Assembly (NCBI RefSeq): GCF_001677885.1
Contig: NZ_LOCQ01000058.1
Span: 248,001 to 312,000, forward strand
DNA from: Janthinobacterium psychrotolerans
GTDB lineage: Bacteria > Pseudomonadota > Gammaproteobacteria > Burkholderiales > Burkholderiaceae_D
Direction of reading: 5' to 3'
DNA length: 64,000 nucleotides
Shown here: positions 25,490 to 33,780 of the stretch, in pieces
Layout: each line of letters starts with the position of its first letter
Position numbering within the stretch: position 1 is the stretch's first letter
Program-made: the position numbers and the translations under genes
The notes under the pieces: model-generated
What the model was told of the DNA's origin: nothing
The model's database searches: none
Seen by the model: the letters and a program-made list of their open reading frames with translations, nothing else

Positions 25490-26893
25490 TCAAGCGGCCA
25501 GCGCCGCCGGCACGGCCGGCGCCGTCTCCAGTTCAGGCAGGCGCGCCAGCGCCGCCTTGAGCGCGTCGAAGCATTGCGCATCGATGGCCGTGCCCACGGT
25601 TTCGGCCATGATGTCGAGCGCTTTCGGGATCGGGATCGGGCCGCGGTAAGGCCGGTCAGCCGTGATCGCATCAAAAATGTCGGCGGTGGTGATGATGCGC
25701 GTTTCGAGCGCAATGGCGTCGCCCGCAATCCCGCGCGGATACCCCTTGCCGTCGAGCCGCTCATGGTGGGCGGCCGCCACGATGGCCAGCTCGGCAAAGG
25801 CGTCGATGCGCGACAGGATTTTTTCCGTATAGCCGGCATGCAGCTGCACCGCCAGCCACTCGTCGGCATCGAGCTTGCCTGCCTTGTCGAGCACGCTATT
25901 GCTGACACCGAGCTTGCCCACATCGTGCAGCAGGGCGCCGCGCTTGAGCCAGCGCCGGCGTTCCAGCGACAGCCCCATCGCCTCGCCGATCATGTCGGTG
26001 TACAGCGCCACCCGTTCGCTGTGGCCGCTGGTGTACGGGCTTTTCGAGTCGACCACCTGGCCAAAGGCGGCGGCGATATCGTCGAGGTAATCTTCATCGA
26101 CCGGCACGATGCGCGCGGCCGGCTCCAGCGCCGCGACCGCCGCGCCGATGGTTTCCGAGCGCAGCATGGACCAGAATTCGCCTGACTCGGCCACGCGCTC
26201 GAACGCGTCCACCAGCTGCGGATCGAACCAGCTGCCGGCGCGATGGCGCACCTCGGCGCGCGCCGCCCGGGCGCCGTCGGCCGTGTGAAACACATCGATC
26301 ACCTGCGCCATCAGCGCGATGCGCGCGAACAGGGGAATATCGTTGCCCGCCAGTTTGTCGGGCTTGCCCTGGCCATTGTAGTGCTCGTCAAGGCTGTAGA
26401 TACCGGCCGCCACGCTTTCAGGAAAGCGCAGCAGGCGCGCGATATCGGCGCCGCGCTGGCAGCGCGTGGCGACCAGTTCCTGGGCAATGCGCGGGCCGTC
26501 GCGCAGGATCGTCATGACGGCGCGGAAACGCTCGGCCAGGCCGGCTTTCAATCCCGTGTGCTTGAGCACGAACTTGAGCACCTGCGGCAGGCTGTCGCCG
26601 ACCGTCTTGTAATCCTGCTTGAAGGCCAGGTCATCGGTCAGGTACAGCTCGCAGATGCGCGCCGCATTGCTGCTGCAACCCAAATCCTTCAGCAGCAAGG
26701 TGTAGTACAGATTCCACAAGTCTGCGTCGCTCATGCCGATCTCGCGGCCCAGATGCATGCCGATCCAGCAGCAGCGGATGCAGTGCCCCTCCGGCTGCCC
26801 TTCGGTGATGTCCAGCGCCTGGCTCAGGGCGGCGATCAGTTCGGACAGCTTGATGCTGCTGGCAGGGAGCGGTGTGGCGTTTGAGATTGACAT
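25490..26893 (-). CDS. HD-GYP domain protein, probable cyclic-di-GMP phosphodiesterase
   Basis: 467 residues with two HD-like halves. The N-terminal half is degenerate (GHCIRCCWIGMHLGREIG with LLLKDLGCSSNA instead of an intact HD). The C-terminal half has the full set: SGHSERVALYTDMIG, HDVGKLGVSNSVLDK, HAGYTEKIL, HHERLDGKGYPRG (GYP motif) and TTADIFDAITADRPY. It should hydrolyse cyclic di-GMP and oppose the diguanylate cyclase at 29679-31562. The ATG at 26893 gives MSISNATP; the frame extends to 26959 without a ribosome site. No membrane segment. Confidence 0.88.
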   Translation of the reverse strand: MSISNATPLPASSIKLSELIAALSQALDITEGQPEGHCIRCCWIGMHLGREIGMSDADLWNLYYTLLLKDLGCSSNAARICELYLTDDLAFKQDYKTVGDSLPQVLKFVLKHTGLKAGLAERFRAVMTILRDGPRIAQELVATRCQRGADIARLLRFPESVAAGIYSLDEHYNGQGKPDKLAGNDIPLFARIALMAQVIDVFHTADGARAARAEVRHRAGSWFDPQLVDAFERVAESGEFWSMLRSETIGAAVAALEPAARIVPVDEDYLDDIAAAFGQVVDSKSPYTSGHSERVALYTDMIGEAMGLSLERRRWLKRGALLHDVGKLGVSNSVLDKAGKLDADEWLAVQLHAGYTEKILSRIDAFAELAIVAAAHHERLDGKGYPRGIAGDAIALETRIITTADIFDAITADRPYRGPIPIPKALDIMAETVGTAIDAQCFDALKAALARLPELETAPAVPAALAA

Positions 26894-27369
26894 GATAGAA
26901 ATAAAAATTTCTTGAGTGAAATTATTTAATATTCTACGCGATGTGTTGCCGTGCTGCACGAGTCCCGACTGTCTGGTCCCTGTCCTGACACGGCAGAGTG
27001 AACGCCGTGGCAGCGACGACTTTCAAGACGAGAGCATGTGGCATTGCAACAACATGCCACACCTGGCCTGCCAGCATCCCGGGCTGTTGTTTTCCCGCTG
27101 CGCAATCGGGTGCAGCTGGCTGACCGCTGGGCTGGCAAGGGGCAAACAGCCTGCTTGCCGGGGCTGGCGCGAACGCGCTGGCTCCCCACTATGCCGCAGC
27201 CTGTGAAAGACGACAAATACGATTTTATTGGCGGATTCAGAGGAAATCGCTATGAATCAGACGATGAGCAAAATGGTCCGAATGGCAAAACTTTCCGTGC
27301 TAGCATGACTTTCAATGACGGTGCTAGCCCGCCTTCCTTTTCCCAAAACCAGACCAACAGGAGTCGTTG
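26894..27369. other. Leader region upstream of TonB receptor with an inverted repeat
   Basis: 476 bp without a full-length gene. TGTGGCAT (27037-27044) and ATGCCACA (27054-27061) form a perfect 8-bp inverted repeat with a 9-base spacer. Further on lies an 18-codon reading frame (27252-27308) and the octamer GTGCTAGC occurs twice (27297-27304 and 27321-27328). Frames longer than 90 codons on both strands at 26916-27216 have no ribosome site or recognisable protein and are taken as chance. Confidence 0.45.
27252..27308 (+). CDS. Possible 18-residue leader peptide or broken signal-peptide start
   Basis: ATG preceded by AGAGGAAATCGCT, a better ribosome site than many in the window. It encodes MNQTMSKMVRMAKLSVLA and stops 61 bases before the TonB receptor start. 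The peptide looks like the n-region of an exported protein. It may be a regulatory upstream ORF or a relic of an earlier receptor N-terminus. Confidence 0.35.
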   Translation: MNQTMSKMVRMAKLSVLA

Positions 27370-29652
27370 ATGATGACACAGCATGCAGGCATGGTGCGCC
27401 GCACCTTGATCGCCCTGGCAATTACCGCCGCCTTTCCGCTGCAGGCCATGGCGCAGGAGACCGCGCCGGCAGCCACCGAGAAGCCCGCCGCCACGACCAC
27501 CTCCAGTGCGGGCCAATTGGAAACCGTGATCGTCACCGCCCAGCGCCGCGCCGAGAACATCAAGGACGTGCCGATGTCGATCGCCACGCTGAAGGGCGAC
27601 AAGCTCGACGTGCTGACGGCCGGCGGCGCCGACATCCGCTTCCTGAACAGCCGCTCGCCCAGCGTGTCGGTCGAGTCCGACTATGGCCGCACCTTTCCGC
27701 GCTTCTATATCCGTGGCCTGGGCAATACCGACTTCGACCTGAACGCGTCACAGCCGGTCGGCCTGGTGATGGATGACGTGGTGATGGAAAACGCGATGCT
27801 GAAAGGTTTTCCCGTATTCGACGTCGACCAGGTGGAAGTGCTGCGCGGCCCGCAAGGCACCTTGTTCGGCCGCAATTCGCCGGCCGGCGTGATCAAGTTC
27901 GATTCGGCCAAGCCGGTCTTCAAGACCGAAGGCTACCTGAGCGGCGGCTTCGGCAAGGATGGCCTGAGGAATGTGGAAGGCGCTTTCAACGTGCCCGTCA
28001 GCGATACGGTGGCGCTGCGCTTTTCGGGCCAGACCCAGCGCCGCGACGACCGCGTGCACAATCCGCGCCCGACCGGCACGCGCGACTTCGAAGGCTATGA
28101 AGACAGCGCCGGCCGCCTGCAGGTATTGGTCAAGCCGACGCGCGACTTCAGCGCCCTGTTCAATGTGCATGCGCGCAACCTCGACGGCACCGCCACCCTG
28201 TTCCGCGCCAATATCCTCAAGCAAGGCACCAACGACCTGGTCGACGGCTTTGACTACGACAACTATCCGACCGACGGCATCAACCGCCAGCACCTGAAGA
28301 CCAAGGGCGGCAGCATGCGCCTGAAATGGGACTTGCCGGGCGTCACCCTGCATTCGATCACCGGCTACGAAAAACTCGATTTCTTCAGCCGCGCCGACGT
28401 CGACGGCGGCTATGGCGCGGTGTATGCGCCACCGATGGGACCCGGCTTCATCCCCTTCGTGGTGGAAACGGCCGACGTGATTCCGAATCACAAGCAGGTG
28501 TCGCAGGAGTTCCGCGCGGAATCAAGCGCGAAAGGCCCGCTGCAATGGATAGGCGGGCTGTTCTACTTCAAGGAAGATATCCGGATCGACAGCATCAGCT
28601 TCGACAGCCTGTCGCCAGGCAACCCGCAAAGCCCGAACTACGCCACGCAAAATCAAAGCTCGAAGTCGTACGCGGCGTTTGGTTCGCTCAACTACACGGT
28701 GTCTGACGCGCTCAAACTGCGCGCCGGCGTGCGCTACACGCGCGACGAGAAAGATTTTTCGGCCAAAAGGGTGGAAGCGACCACGGCCGGCCCCTTCCCC
28801 TTGAGCGACACTTCGCACAATATCAGCTGGGACCTGAGCGGCACCTATGTGCTCACGCCATCGACCAACGCCTACGCCCGCGTCGCCACCGGCTACCGCG
28901 CGCCGTCGATGCAGGGCCGCCTGAACGGCCTGGCCGACCGGCCGTCGTTCGCCGGCGCCGAAAAAGCGCTGTCGGTCGAAGCCGGCATCAAGCAGGACCT
29001 GTTCGACAAGCGCGCCCGCCTGAGCCTGGCCGTGTTCGAATACCGCGTGAAAGACAAGCAGCTGACCGCCGGCAGCGGCGCCGTCAACATGAACCAGCTG
29101 ATCAACGCCGACAAGGCCATCGGCCGCGGCGTCGAACTGGACTTCCAGGCCAACCTCAGCGATGCGCTGAGCATGACCTTGGGCGGCAGCTACAACCACA
29201 CGGAAATCAAGGACAAGAGCCTGTTCGTGCAAAGCTGCGGCAATGCGCAGAACAACCCGGCCAGCGGCTGCACCGTCACCGACCCGGTGGGACCGTTTCG
29301 CGGCACCGCCTACATCGACGGCAACCCGCTGCCGCGCGCGCCCGAATGGCAGGGCAATTTCACCCTGAAATACAGCGTTCCGCTGGCCAATGGCGAGTTC
29401 TATGCGTACACCGACTGGGCCTACCGCACCAGCTACAACTTCTTTCTGTATCAAGCGAAGGAATACAAGGCCAAGGAGCTGCTCGAAGGCGGCCTGCGCG
29501 TGGGCTACAAATGGGACCGCTACGAGCTGTCCGCGTACGGACGCAATATCACCAACCAGATCCAGTCGCTGGGCGCCATCGATTTTGACAACCTGACGGG
29601 CATCATCAACGAGCCGCGCACATATGGCGTGCAGCTGAAGGCGACGTTCTGA
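27370..29652 (+). CDS. TonB-dependent outer-membrane receptor
   Basis: 760 residues. Signal peptide about 1-28 (ALAITAAFPLQAMAQE), a TonB-box-like LETVIVTAQRR near 55, plug domain with VPMSI, FYIRGLGNTDFD and VEVLRGPQGTLFGRNSPAGVI, then a 22-strand barrel ending in YGVQLKATF with C-terminal phenylalanine. It imports a large or scarce ligand (siderophore, vitamin or glycan) using TonB energy. AGGAG precedes the tandem ATG codons at 27370 and 27373. No ligand can be assigned; no binding-protein or siderophore genes are adjacent. Confidence 0.92.
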   Translation: MMTQHAGMVRRTLIALAITAAFPLQAMAQETAPAATEKPAATTTSSAGQLETVIVTAQRRAENIKDVPMSIATLKGDKLDVLTAGGADIRFLNSRSPSVSVESDYGRTFPRFYIRGLGNTDFDLNASQPVGLVMDDVVMENAMLKGFPVFDVDQVEVLRGPQGTLFGRNSPAGVIKFDSAKPVFKTEGYLSGGFGKDGLRNVEGAFNVPVSDTVALRFSGQTQRRDDRVHNPRPTGTRDFEGYEDSAGRLQVLVKPTRDFSALFNVHARNLDGTATLFRANILKQGTNDLVDGFDYDNYPTDGINRQHLKTKGGSMRLKWDLPGVTLHSITGYEKLDFFSRADVDGGYGAVYAPPMGPGFIPFVVETADVIPNHKQVSQEFRAESSAKGPLQWIGGLFYFKEDIRIDSISFDSLSPGNPQSPNYATQNQSSKSYAAFGSLNYTVSDALKLRAGVRYTRDEKDFSAKRVEATTAGPFPLSDTSHNISWDLSGTYVLTPSTNAYARVATGYRAPSMQGRLNGLADRPSFAGAEKALSVEAGIKQDLFDKRARLSLAVFEYRVKDKQLTAGSGAVNMNQLINADKAIGRGVELDFQANLSDALSMTLGGSYNHTEIKDKSLFVQSCGNAQNNPASGCTVTDPVGPFRGTAYIDGNPLPRAPEWQGNFTLKYSVPLANGEFYAYTDWAYRTSYNFFLYQAKEYKAKELLEGGLRVGYKWDRYELSAYGRNITNQIQSLGAIDFDNLTGIINEPRTYGVQLKATF

Positions 29653-29678
29653 TGGCGTGAGGCGCTGGCGCGGCCCGG

Positions 29679-31562
29679 CTACTTGCCGCTGTGGCCGACG
29701 CCGGCCTCATAAAACTGGAAATTGTTCTTGCCCGCCGACTTGGCGCGGTACATGGCGGCGTCGGCATGCATCAGCAGCTTGTCGGCGCTGTCGCCATCGC
29801 GCTCATACATGGCCACGCCGATGCTGCAGCTGATCTGTGCCTGCTGGCCGGCCAGTGTCAAGGGCTGGGTGACGGCGGCCAGCAGCTGGCCCAGCAGCGC
29901 GCGGGCGGCGGCCGTGTCGTCCCGGCGCCATGGCAGGATCAGCACGAACTCGTCGCCGCCCAGGCGGCCGACCGTATCGTGCTGGCGCACGCATTGCCGC
30001 ATGCGGCCAGCGGTAATCTTGAGCAACTCGTCACCGGCCTGGTGACCGAGGCCATCGTTGACCTGCTTGAAGCCGTCGAGGTCGATGAAGCAGACCAGCA
30101 GCGTGCCGCCGCTGTCACGCGCCTGTTCCACCGCCAGTTCCAGGCGCTGCATGGTCAGGCTGCGGTTGGGCAAACCCGTCAGGCCATCGTACATGGCCAT
30201 GGTCAGGATGCGCGCTTCGGCCTGCTTGCGGTCGGTAATGTCGCGCACGATCGCCACCACGCCGTCTTCCACGCCGACCAGCTGCAGGTGCAGCCAGCGC
30301 GCATGCGCTTCGGCGCGGTCGTTTTCCCACTCCTCCTCATGCACGGCGCGCTCCTCGGTGACACGTTTGAGCTGGTCGAACAGGCCGTTGCTGAGGCTGA
30401 GCGGCAGCAGCCGCGACAAGCTGGCGCCCTGCATTTCCAGCTTGCTCTTGCCCGTCATCGATTCGGCGCGGCTGTTGGCGGTGGTGACCTGGAAATCGAT
30501 CACCGCGCCCTCTTTGTCACGCAGGCTGTGCAGCATGAAAAAGGCATCGAGATTGGCCTCGGCGGCCGCGGCATAGGTTGCCTGGGCGCGCCGCATCAGG
30601 CGCTGCGCCTTGGCGCGCTGCCACAGCCAGGCCCAGGCCATGGTGGCAAACAGCAGCAACACGGCGCTGGCGGCGGCGGCCAGCACCACGTTGGCTTGCC
30701 GGTGATGCATGAATTGCGCCATCTGCTCCTCGCGCCCCAGGCCGACCACCACGCTCAGCCGTCCGCCCAGCGCCGGCTGCACCAGGGTCTCGCGCGCGAC
30801 GCCATCCCAGGCCGGCTGCGCGCGCAGACCGGCCAGCGACGGCGCGGCGCCCTGCCAGCCCTCGCGTGCGCCCACGCGAAAGGCCCTTGCCCGTCCATCG
30901 GCGCCATAGATGGCCAGCAAGCCATGCTCGCCCTGGCGCGAGCGCTCATAGCCGCTGGTAAAGTAAGCCGGGTCCACCTGCACCATCACGATGCCGTTGA
31001 AACGGCCGGCGGCGTCGTCCAGGCGCCGCGTGAAATGGAGCACCGGTGCACCACCGGCACGGTCTGGCAGCGGCGCGCTGACGTTGGTCCTGTCACCGGG
31101 ATGCGTGGCGTGGTGCTGGAAATAATCCTGGCCGGCAAGCGACCTGGACACTGCCGCAGGACTGCTGGCGATCACGCGCCCGCTACGATCGGCAATCGCC
31201 ACCGTAAAGATCATGGCCGGCGGTAACAAGTCCTGGCGTTTCAATTCGGGCAATGCGCCGTCAGCGCCCTTCAGGCTGACGGCATAGGCCACCACTTTCA
31301 GGGTCTGGTCGATATCGCCGATATTGCGCGCCACCTGGGCCTCGTAGGTATCCATCAATTCACGCACCGAGTCGTGCAGCGCTTTTTTGGCGCCCACGTG
31401 TTCGGCGCCGATGATGCGCAAGGTGCTGCCCCAGATGGCCGCCAGCAGCAACAGCACGAACAGTGGCAGCGAAAAATGCGTGTCGGTGCTCAGGCGCAGC
31501 AGTTTGCCGAAGCGACTTGCGGGTGCGCGCGGCGTGTCCGGCGTGACGGTCTGGAAAGGCAT
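29679..31562 (-). CDS. Membrane-bound diguanylate cyclase with periplasmic sensor, PAS and GGDEF
   Basis: 627 residues: helix about 33-52, periplasmic Cache-like sensor about 55-290 (FTVAIADRSGRVIASSPAAVSRSLAGQDYF), second helix about 295-315, PAS about 335-445, GGDEF about 455-615. The catalytic motif is intact (GRLGGDEFVLIL) and the inhibitory-site RxxD is present as RQHD five residues before it. It should make cyclic di-GMP under product inhibition. Its start overlaps the stop of the small binding protein by one base (TGATG), so sensing may be fed by that periplasmic protein. Confidence 0.92.
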   Translation of the reverse strand: MPFQTVTPDTPRAPASRFGKLLRLSTDTHFSLPLFVLLLLAAIWGSTLRIIGAEHVGAKKALHDSVRELMDTYEAQVARNIGDIDQTLKVVAYAVSLKGADGALPELKRQDLLPPAMIFTVAIADRSGRVIASSPAAVSRSLAGQDYFQHHATHPGDRTNVSAPLPDRAGGAPVLHFTRRLDDAAGRFNGIVMVQVDPAYFTSGYERSRQGEHGLLAIYGADGRARAFRVGAREGWQGAAPSLAGLRAQPAWDGVARETLVQPALGGRLSVVVGLGREEQMAQFMHHRQANVVLAAAASAVLLLFATMAWAWLWQRAKAQRLMRRAQATYAAAAEANLDAFFMLHSLRDKEGAVIDFQVTTANSRAESMTGKSKLEMQGASLSRLLPLSLSNGLFDQLKRVTEERAVHEEEWENDRAEAHARWLHLQLVGVEDGVVAIVRDITDRKQAEARILTMAMYDGLTGLPNRSLTMQRLELAVEQARDSGGTLLVCFIDLDGFKQVNDGLGHQAGDELLKITAGRMRQCVRQHDTVGRLGGDEFVLILPWRRDDTAAARALLGQLLAAVTQPLTLAGQQAQISCSIGVAMYERDGDSADKLLMHADAAMYRAKSAGKNNFQFYEAGVGHSGK

Positions 31563-31993
31563 CAGCGCACCACCAGCACCGGCTTGACGCTGGCGTCCAG
31601 CGCATCGCGGTCGATATAGCCGATCAGGCCGGGATTGTCGGCCACCAGCCTGCGCACCGCAGCGCTGTCGGGCACTTCCCGTGGCGGCTGGCCGCGCCCG
31701 GTAAAGATCATCTTGGTCCAGTAGGCTTTCAGCAGCGCCGGCGACTTGGCCGCCACCTTCAGGTAGAACGCATCGCGCTGCGCCGCACCGATGGGCTGGT
31801 CGACGGCACTGGCTTGGGCGCCGTCCGGGAAGCGCCCGCTCTGGCCGAGAAAAATGTCGGCCACCTGGTCGGCCCGCAAAGCATCGGTGGCATTGCGCGC
31901 GGAAACGATCACGACCATCTCGCCACTCAGGGCCCAGGCGGGCTGGCAGCAGGCCAGCGCCAGCAACAGGCTCGGCAATGTATGTCTCGGCAT
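31562..31993 (-). CDS. Small periplasmic substrate-binding-like protein (PstS-like half)
   Basis: 143 residues. Signal peptide about 1-21 (LLLALACCQPAWA), then a compact domain resembling the phosphate-binding PstS fold (MVVIVSARNATDALRADQVADIFLGQSGRFPDG; KMIFTGRGQPPREV; GLIGYIDRDAL). It is less than half the usual length of a binding protein. AGGA lies 8 bases before the ATG at 31993; 32002 is an alternative start. Lies between a porin-like gene and a diguanylate cyclase in one operon, with 1-base overlap to the latter. Likely a periplasmic ligand-presenting or sensor protein; ligand unknown. Confidence 0.75.
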   Translation of the reverse strand: MPRHTLPSLLLALACCQPAWALSGEMVVIVSARNATDALRADQVADIFLGQSGRFPDGAQASAVDQPIGAAQRDAFYLKVAAKSPALLKAYWTKMIFTGRGQPPREVPDSAAVRRLVADNPGLIGYIDRDALDASVKPVLVVR

Positions 31994-32003
31994 GGCGGCC
32001 ATC

Positions 32004-33245
32004 CTAGAACACAAAGTCGAGCGCAATGCTCACGACGTGAATCGGATGGGCGGTGCGAAAGCCCGGCTGCACATTGACCAGGGTGCCCGATGAGGCCCCC
32101 GTCGGGCGCAGACGGTCGTACTGCAGCTTCACGGCGCGGTCCGGCAAAAAATCCCAGCGCACGCCCGTGCTGATGGTGTGCTGCGAAGAAATGCGTTGCA
32201 GCAGCGCGTTCAGTTGCCCGTTGAGGTAGGCGGCGCCGGGCTGCGCGCTGTCGATGCCCGCATCGCGGTTCGGCACATTGGCCTTCACTTTGGCATAGGT
32301 CGCATACGGCGTCCAGGCGCCGAGCCGGTAGCCGCCGCCGAGATACATGCTGCTTTTGTCGCCGAGAAACGAACGCGTATTCAAGCGGCTGCCCTCGGCC
32401 TGCAGGAACCAGTCACCGGTATCGTAGCTGACGCCCAGGTTGGCAATTGCCACACGCTTGTGGTCGGCGTCGTAGCGATCGGCGATCTGTCCGCCCCGCA
32501 GGCCATATTGCCGGAAAGCGTCAAACAGCGGCCGCACCAGATCGACCGTCAGCTCGGCCGTCAGCGCGCTGGCACGGATGGTCAGCGCGCCATAGGTGGT
32601 GGTATTGGACAAGCCGGCCAGCTGGCGCCCCCTGGCCCGCTTGCCGCCGTCATCGGTTTCGATGCTGGTGTGTCCATAGAAAACCTGGGTCAGGTTATTG
32701 GTCGCGCCAGCCTGCCAGCGGTAGCTGGCGTCGACGCCATCACTGTTGCTGACCGGTAGCGAACCGTACACCTCGACCGGCGGACGTACCCATTCCAGCG
32801 CATAGCCGGGCTTGCGATAATCGCCCGCCAGGTAAATCGGCAAGGCGATCCGTCCCAGCCGCAGGCTCAGCTCCGGTGTCGCCTGGTATTTGAGATTGGC
32901 CCACTCCACCACGGGCAGCCAGGAATTTTGCAGGTTGTGCTCGGCAATCACCTGCAGCACCGCCGACCACCGCGGCGTGAATTCCACCCCGAGCTGCGCG
33001 CCGAGGCGGCTGTCGACCGACCCACTCCATCGGTCCGTCCTGCCGGCGCCACCGCGATTGATCACATTGGCGCTGTAATCGGCCTGCCGCTCGCTCGAAT
33101 GCACGAGGCCGGCCGTGCCAAAGCCGCCCAAGGTCCATTCAGGCAATGACGCGGCCTGCGCCGCAGTGCCGGATATGGCCAGGAACAGCAGGCTGGCGCC
33201 TTGGTGCGCGCGCAAAGACAGCGGCGATTTCTTCATGATGGGCAT
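32004..33245 (-). CDS. Outer-membrane porin-like beta-barrel protein
   Basis: 413 residues. Signal peptide about 1-30 (LLFLAISGTAAQA), then WTLGGFGTAGLVHSSERQADY and a beta-strand-rich barrel ending IHVVSIALDFVF, with the C-terminal phenylalanine expected of an outer-membrane protein. AGGA stands 9 bases before the ATG at 33245; a second ATG at 33236 (MKKSPL) is possible. The frame upstream to 33473 is not protein-like. First gene of a three-gene operon with the small binding protein and the diguanylate cyclase. Confidence 0.78.
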   Translation of the reverse strand: MPIMKKSPLSLRAHQGASLLFLAISGTAAQAASLPEWTLGGFGTAGLVHSSERQADYSANVINRGGAGRTDRWSGSVDSRLGAQLGVEFTPRWSAVLQVIAEHNLQNSWLPVVEWANLKYQATPELSLRLGRIALPIYLAGDYRKPGYALEWVRPPVEVYGSLPVSNSDGVDASYRWQAGATNNLTQVFYGHTSIETDDGGKRARGRQLAGLSNTTTYGALTIRASALTAELTVDLVRPLFDAFRQYGLRGGQIADRYDADHKRVAIANLGVSYDTGDWFLQAEGSRLNTRSFLGDKSSMYLGGGYRLGAWTPYATYAKVKANVPNRDAGIDSAQPGAAYLNGQLNALLQRISSQHTISTGVRWDFLPDRAVKLQYDRLRPTGASSGTLVNVQPGFRTAHPIHVVSIALDFVF

Positions 33246-33520
33246 GACCTTGATTCCTGCATGATAGCGATGAGATGTAAAAAACGTTTCCCAATCGATA
33301 TGACAGGAAAAAACCACCGCGTAACTGCCGGCAAACGGCGCGGCGATGGCTGGAACCGAGCCTGGAACTCGTGCGCGCAGTGTAGCACGATCGTTCCAAT
33401 ATGAAACATTAAGTGCAGAACCGGCAACAAAATAGCGCATCATGTGTGCACGATTGCAGACAGACGCTGCCATGCCTCATGGTGTATCAGGCATTATTCA
33501 TGCTAGAATCTCGCCGCGCT

Positions 33521-33604
33521 GCCCGGATGGTGAAACTGGTAGACACTGGAGACTTAAAATCTCCCGCCTGTAAGGGCGTGCCGGTTCGATTCCGGCTCCG
33601 GGCA
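33521..33604 (+). tRNA. tRNA-Leu (anticodon TAA)
   Basis: 84-base tRNA with acceptor arms GCCCGGA / TCCGGGC, discriminator A at 33604, a long class II variable arm (CCGCCTGTAAGGGCGT region), T arm CCGGTTCGATTCCGG, and anticodon stem GGAGA/TCTCC with loop CTTAAAA, anticodon TAA at 33555-33557. CCA is not encoded. Its 3' 17 bases are duplicated at 39602-39618, so it is the integration target of the adjacent mobile element and is restored intact by it. Confidence 0.95.
33585..33601 (+). repeat. attL direct repeat
   Basis: TTCGATTCCGGCTCCGG, the T-arm and 3' acceptor region of tRNA-Leu; identical to 39602-39618. Flanking bases differ, so the shared core is exactly 17 bp. Confidence 0.85.
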
Positions 33605-33640
33605 CTCAGAACTCAGCCGTAAAAATCCAAGAACGTCCAA

Positions 33641-33674
33641 AAACCCGCCTTCGTCATAGGAGAGCGGGTTTTTT
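33641..33674 (+). terminator. Rho-independent terminator after tRNA-Leu
   Basis: AAACCCGC (33641-33648) pairs with GCGGGTTT (33664-33671), followed by a T run. It lies inside the mobile element, so the element supplies the terminator to the tRNA transcript. Confidence 0.8.
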
Positions 33675-33755
33675 GTTGTCCATGTTTGTCCATCGGCGTA
33701 CATTCAAAGCGATGAATTTTGTTGGTACTTTTTGCTGGATTTAGAATTTTCTCTA

Positions 33756-33767
33756 AAAAAATACCAT
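33756..33767 (-). other. Candidate left arm-type integrase binding site
   Basis: AAAAATACCATC is the reverse complement of GATGGTATTTTT, which occurs in tandem near the right end (39551-39574). Matching inverted sites near both ends of an integrase element are typical arm-binding sites. A degenerate relative, GTTGGTACTTTTT, lies at 33721-33733. Confidence 0.45.
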
Positions 33768-33780
33768 CAGGGAGTGCGCC

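Noticed and set aside
26916-27216. Frames of about 96 codons on both strands ahead of the TonB receptor
   Set aside because: No ribosome sites, no protein-like pattern, and open on both strands at once.
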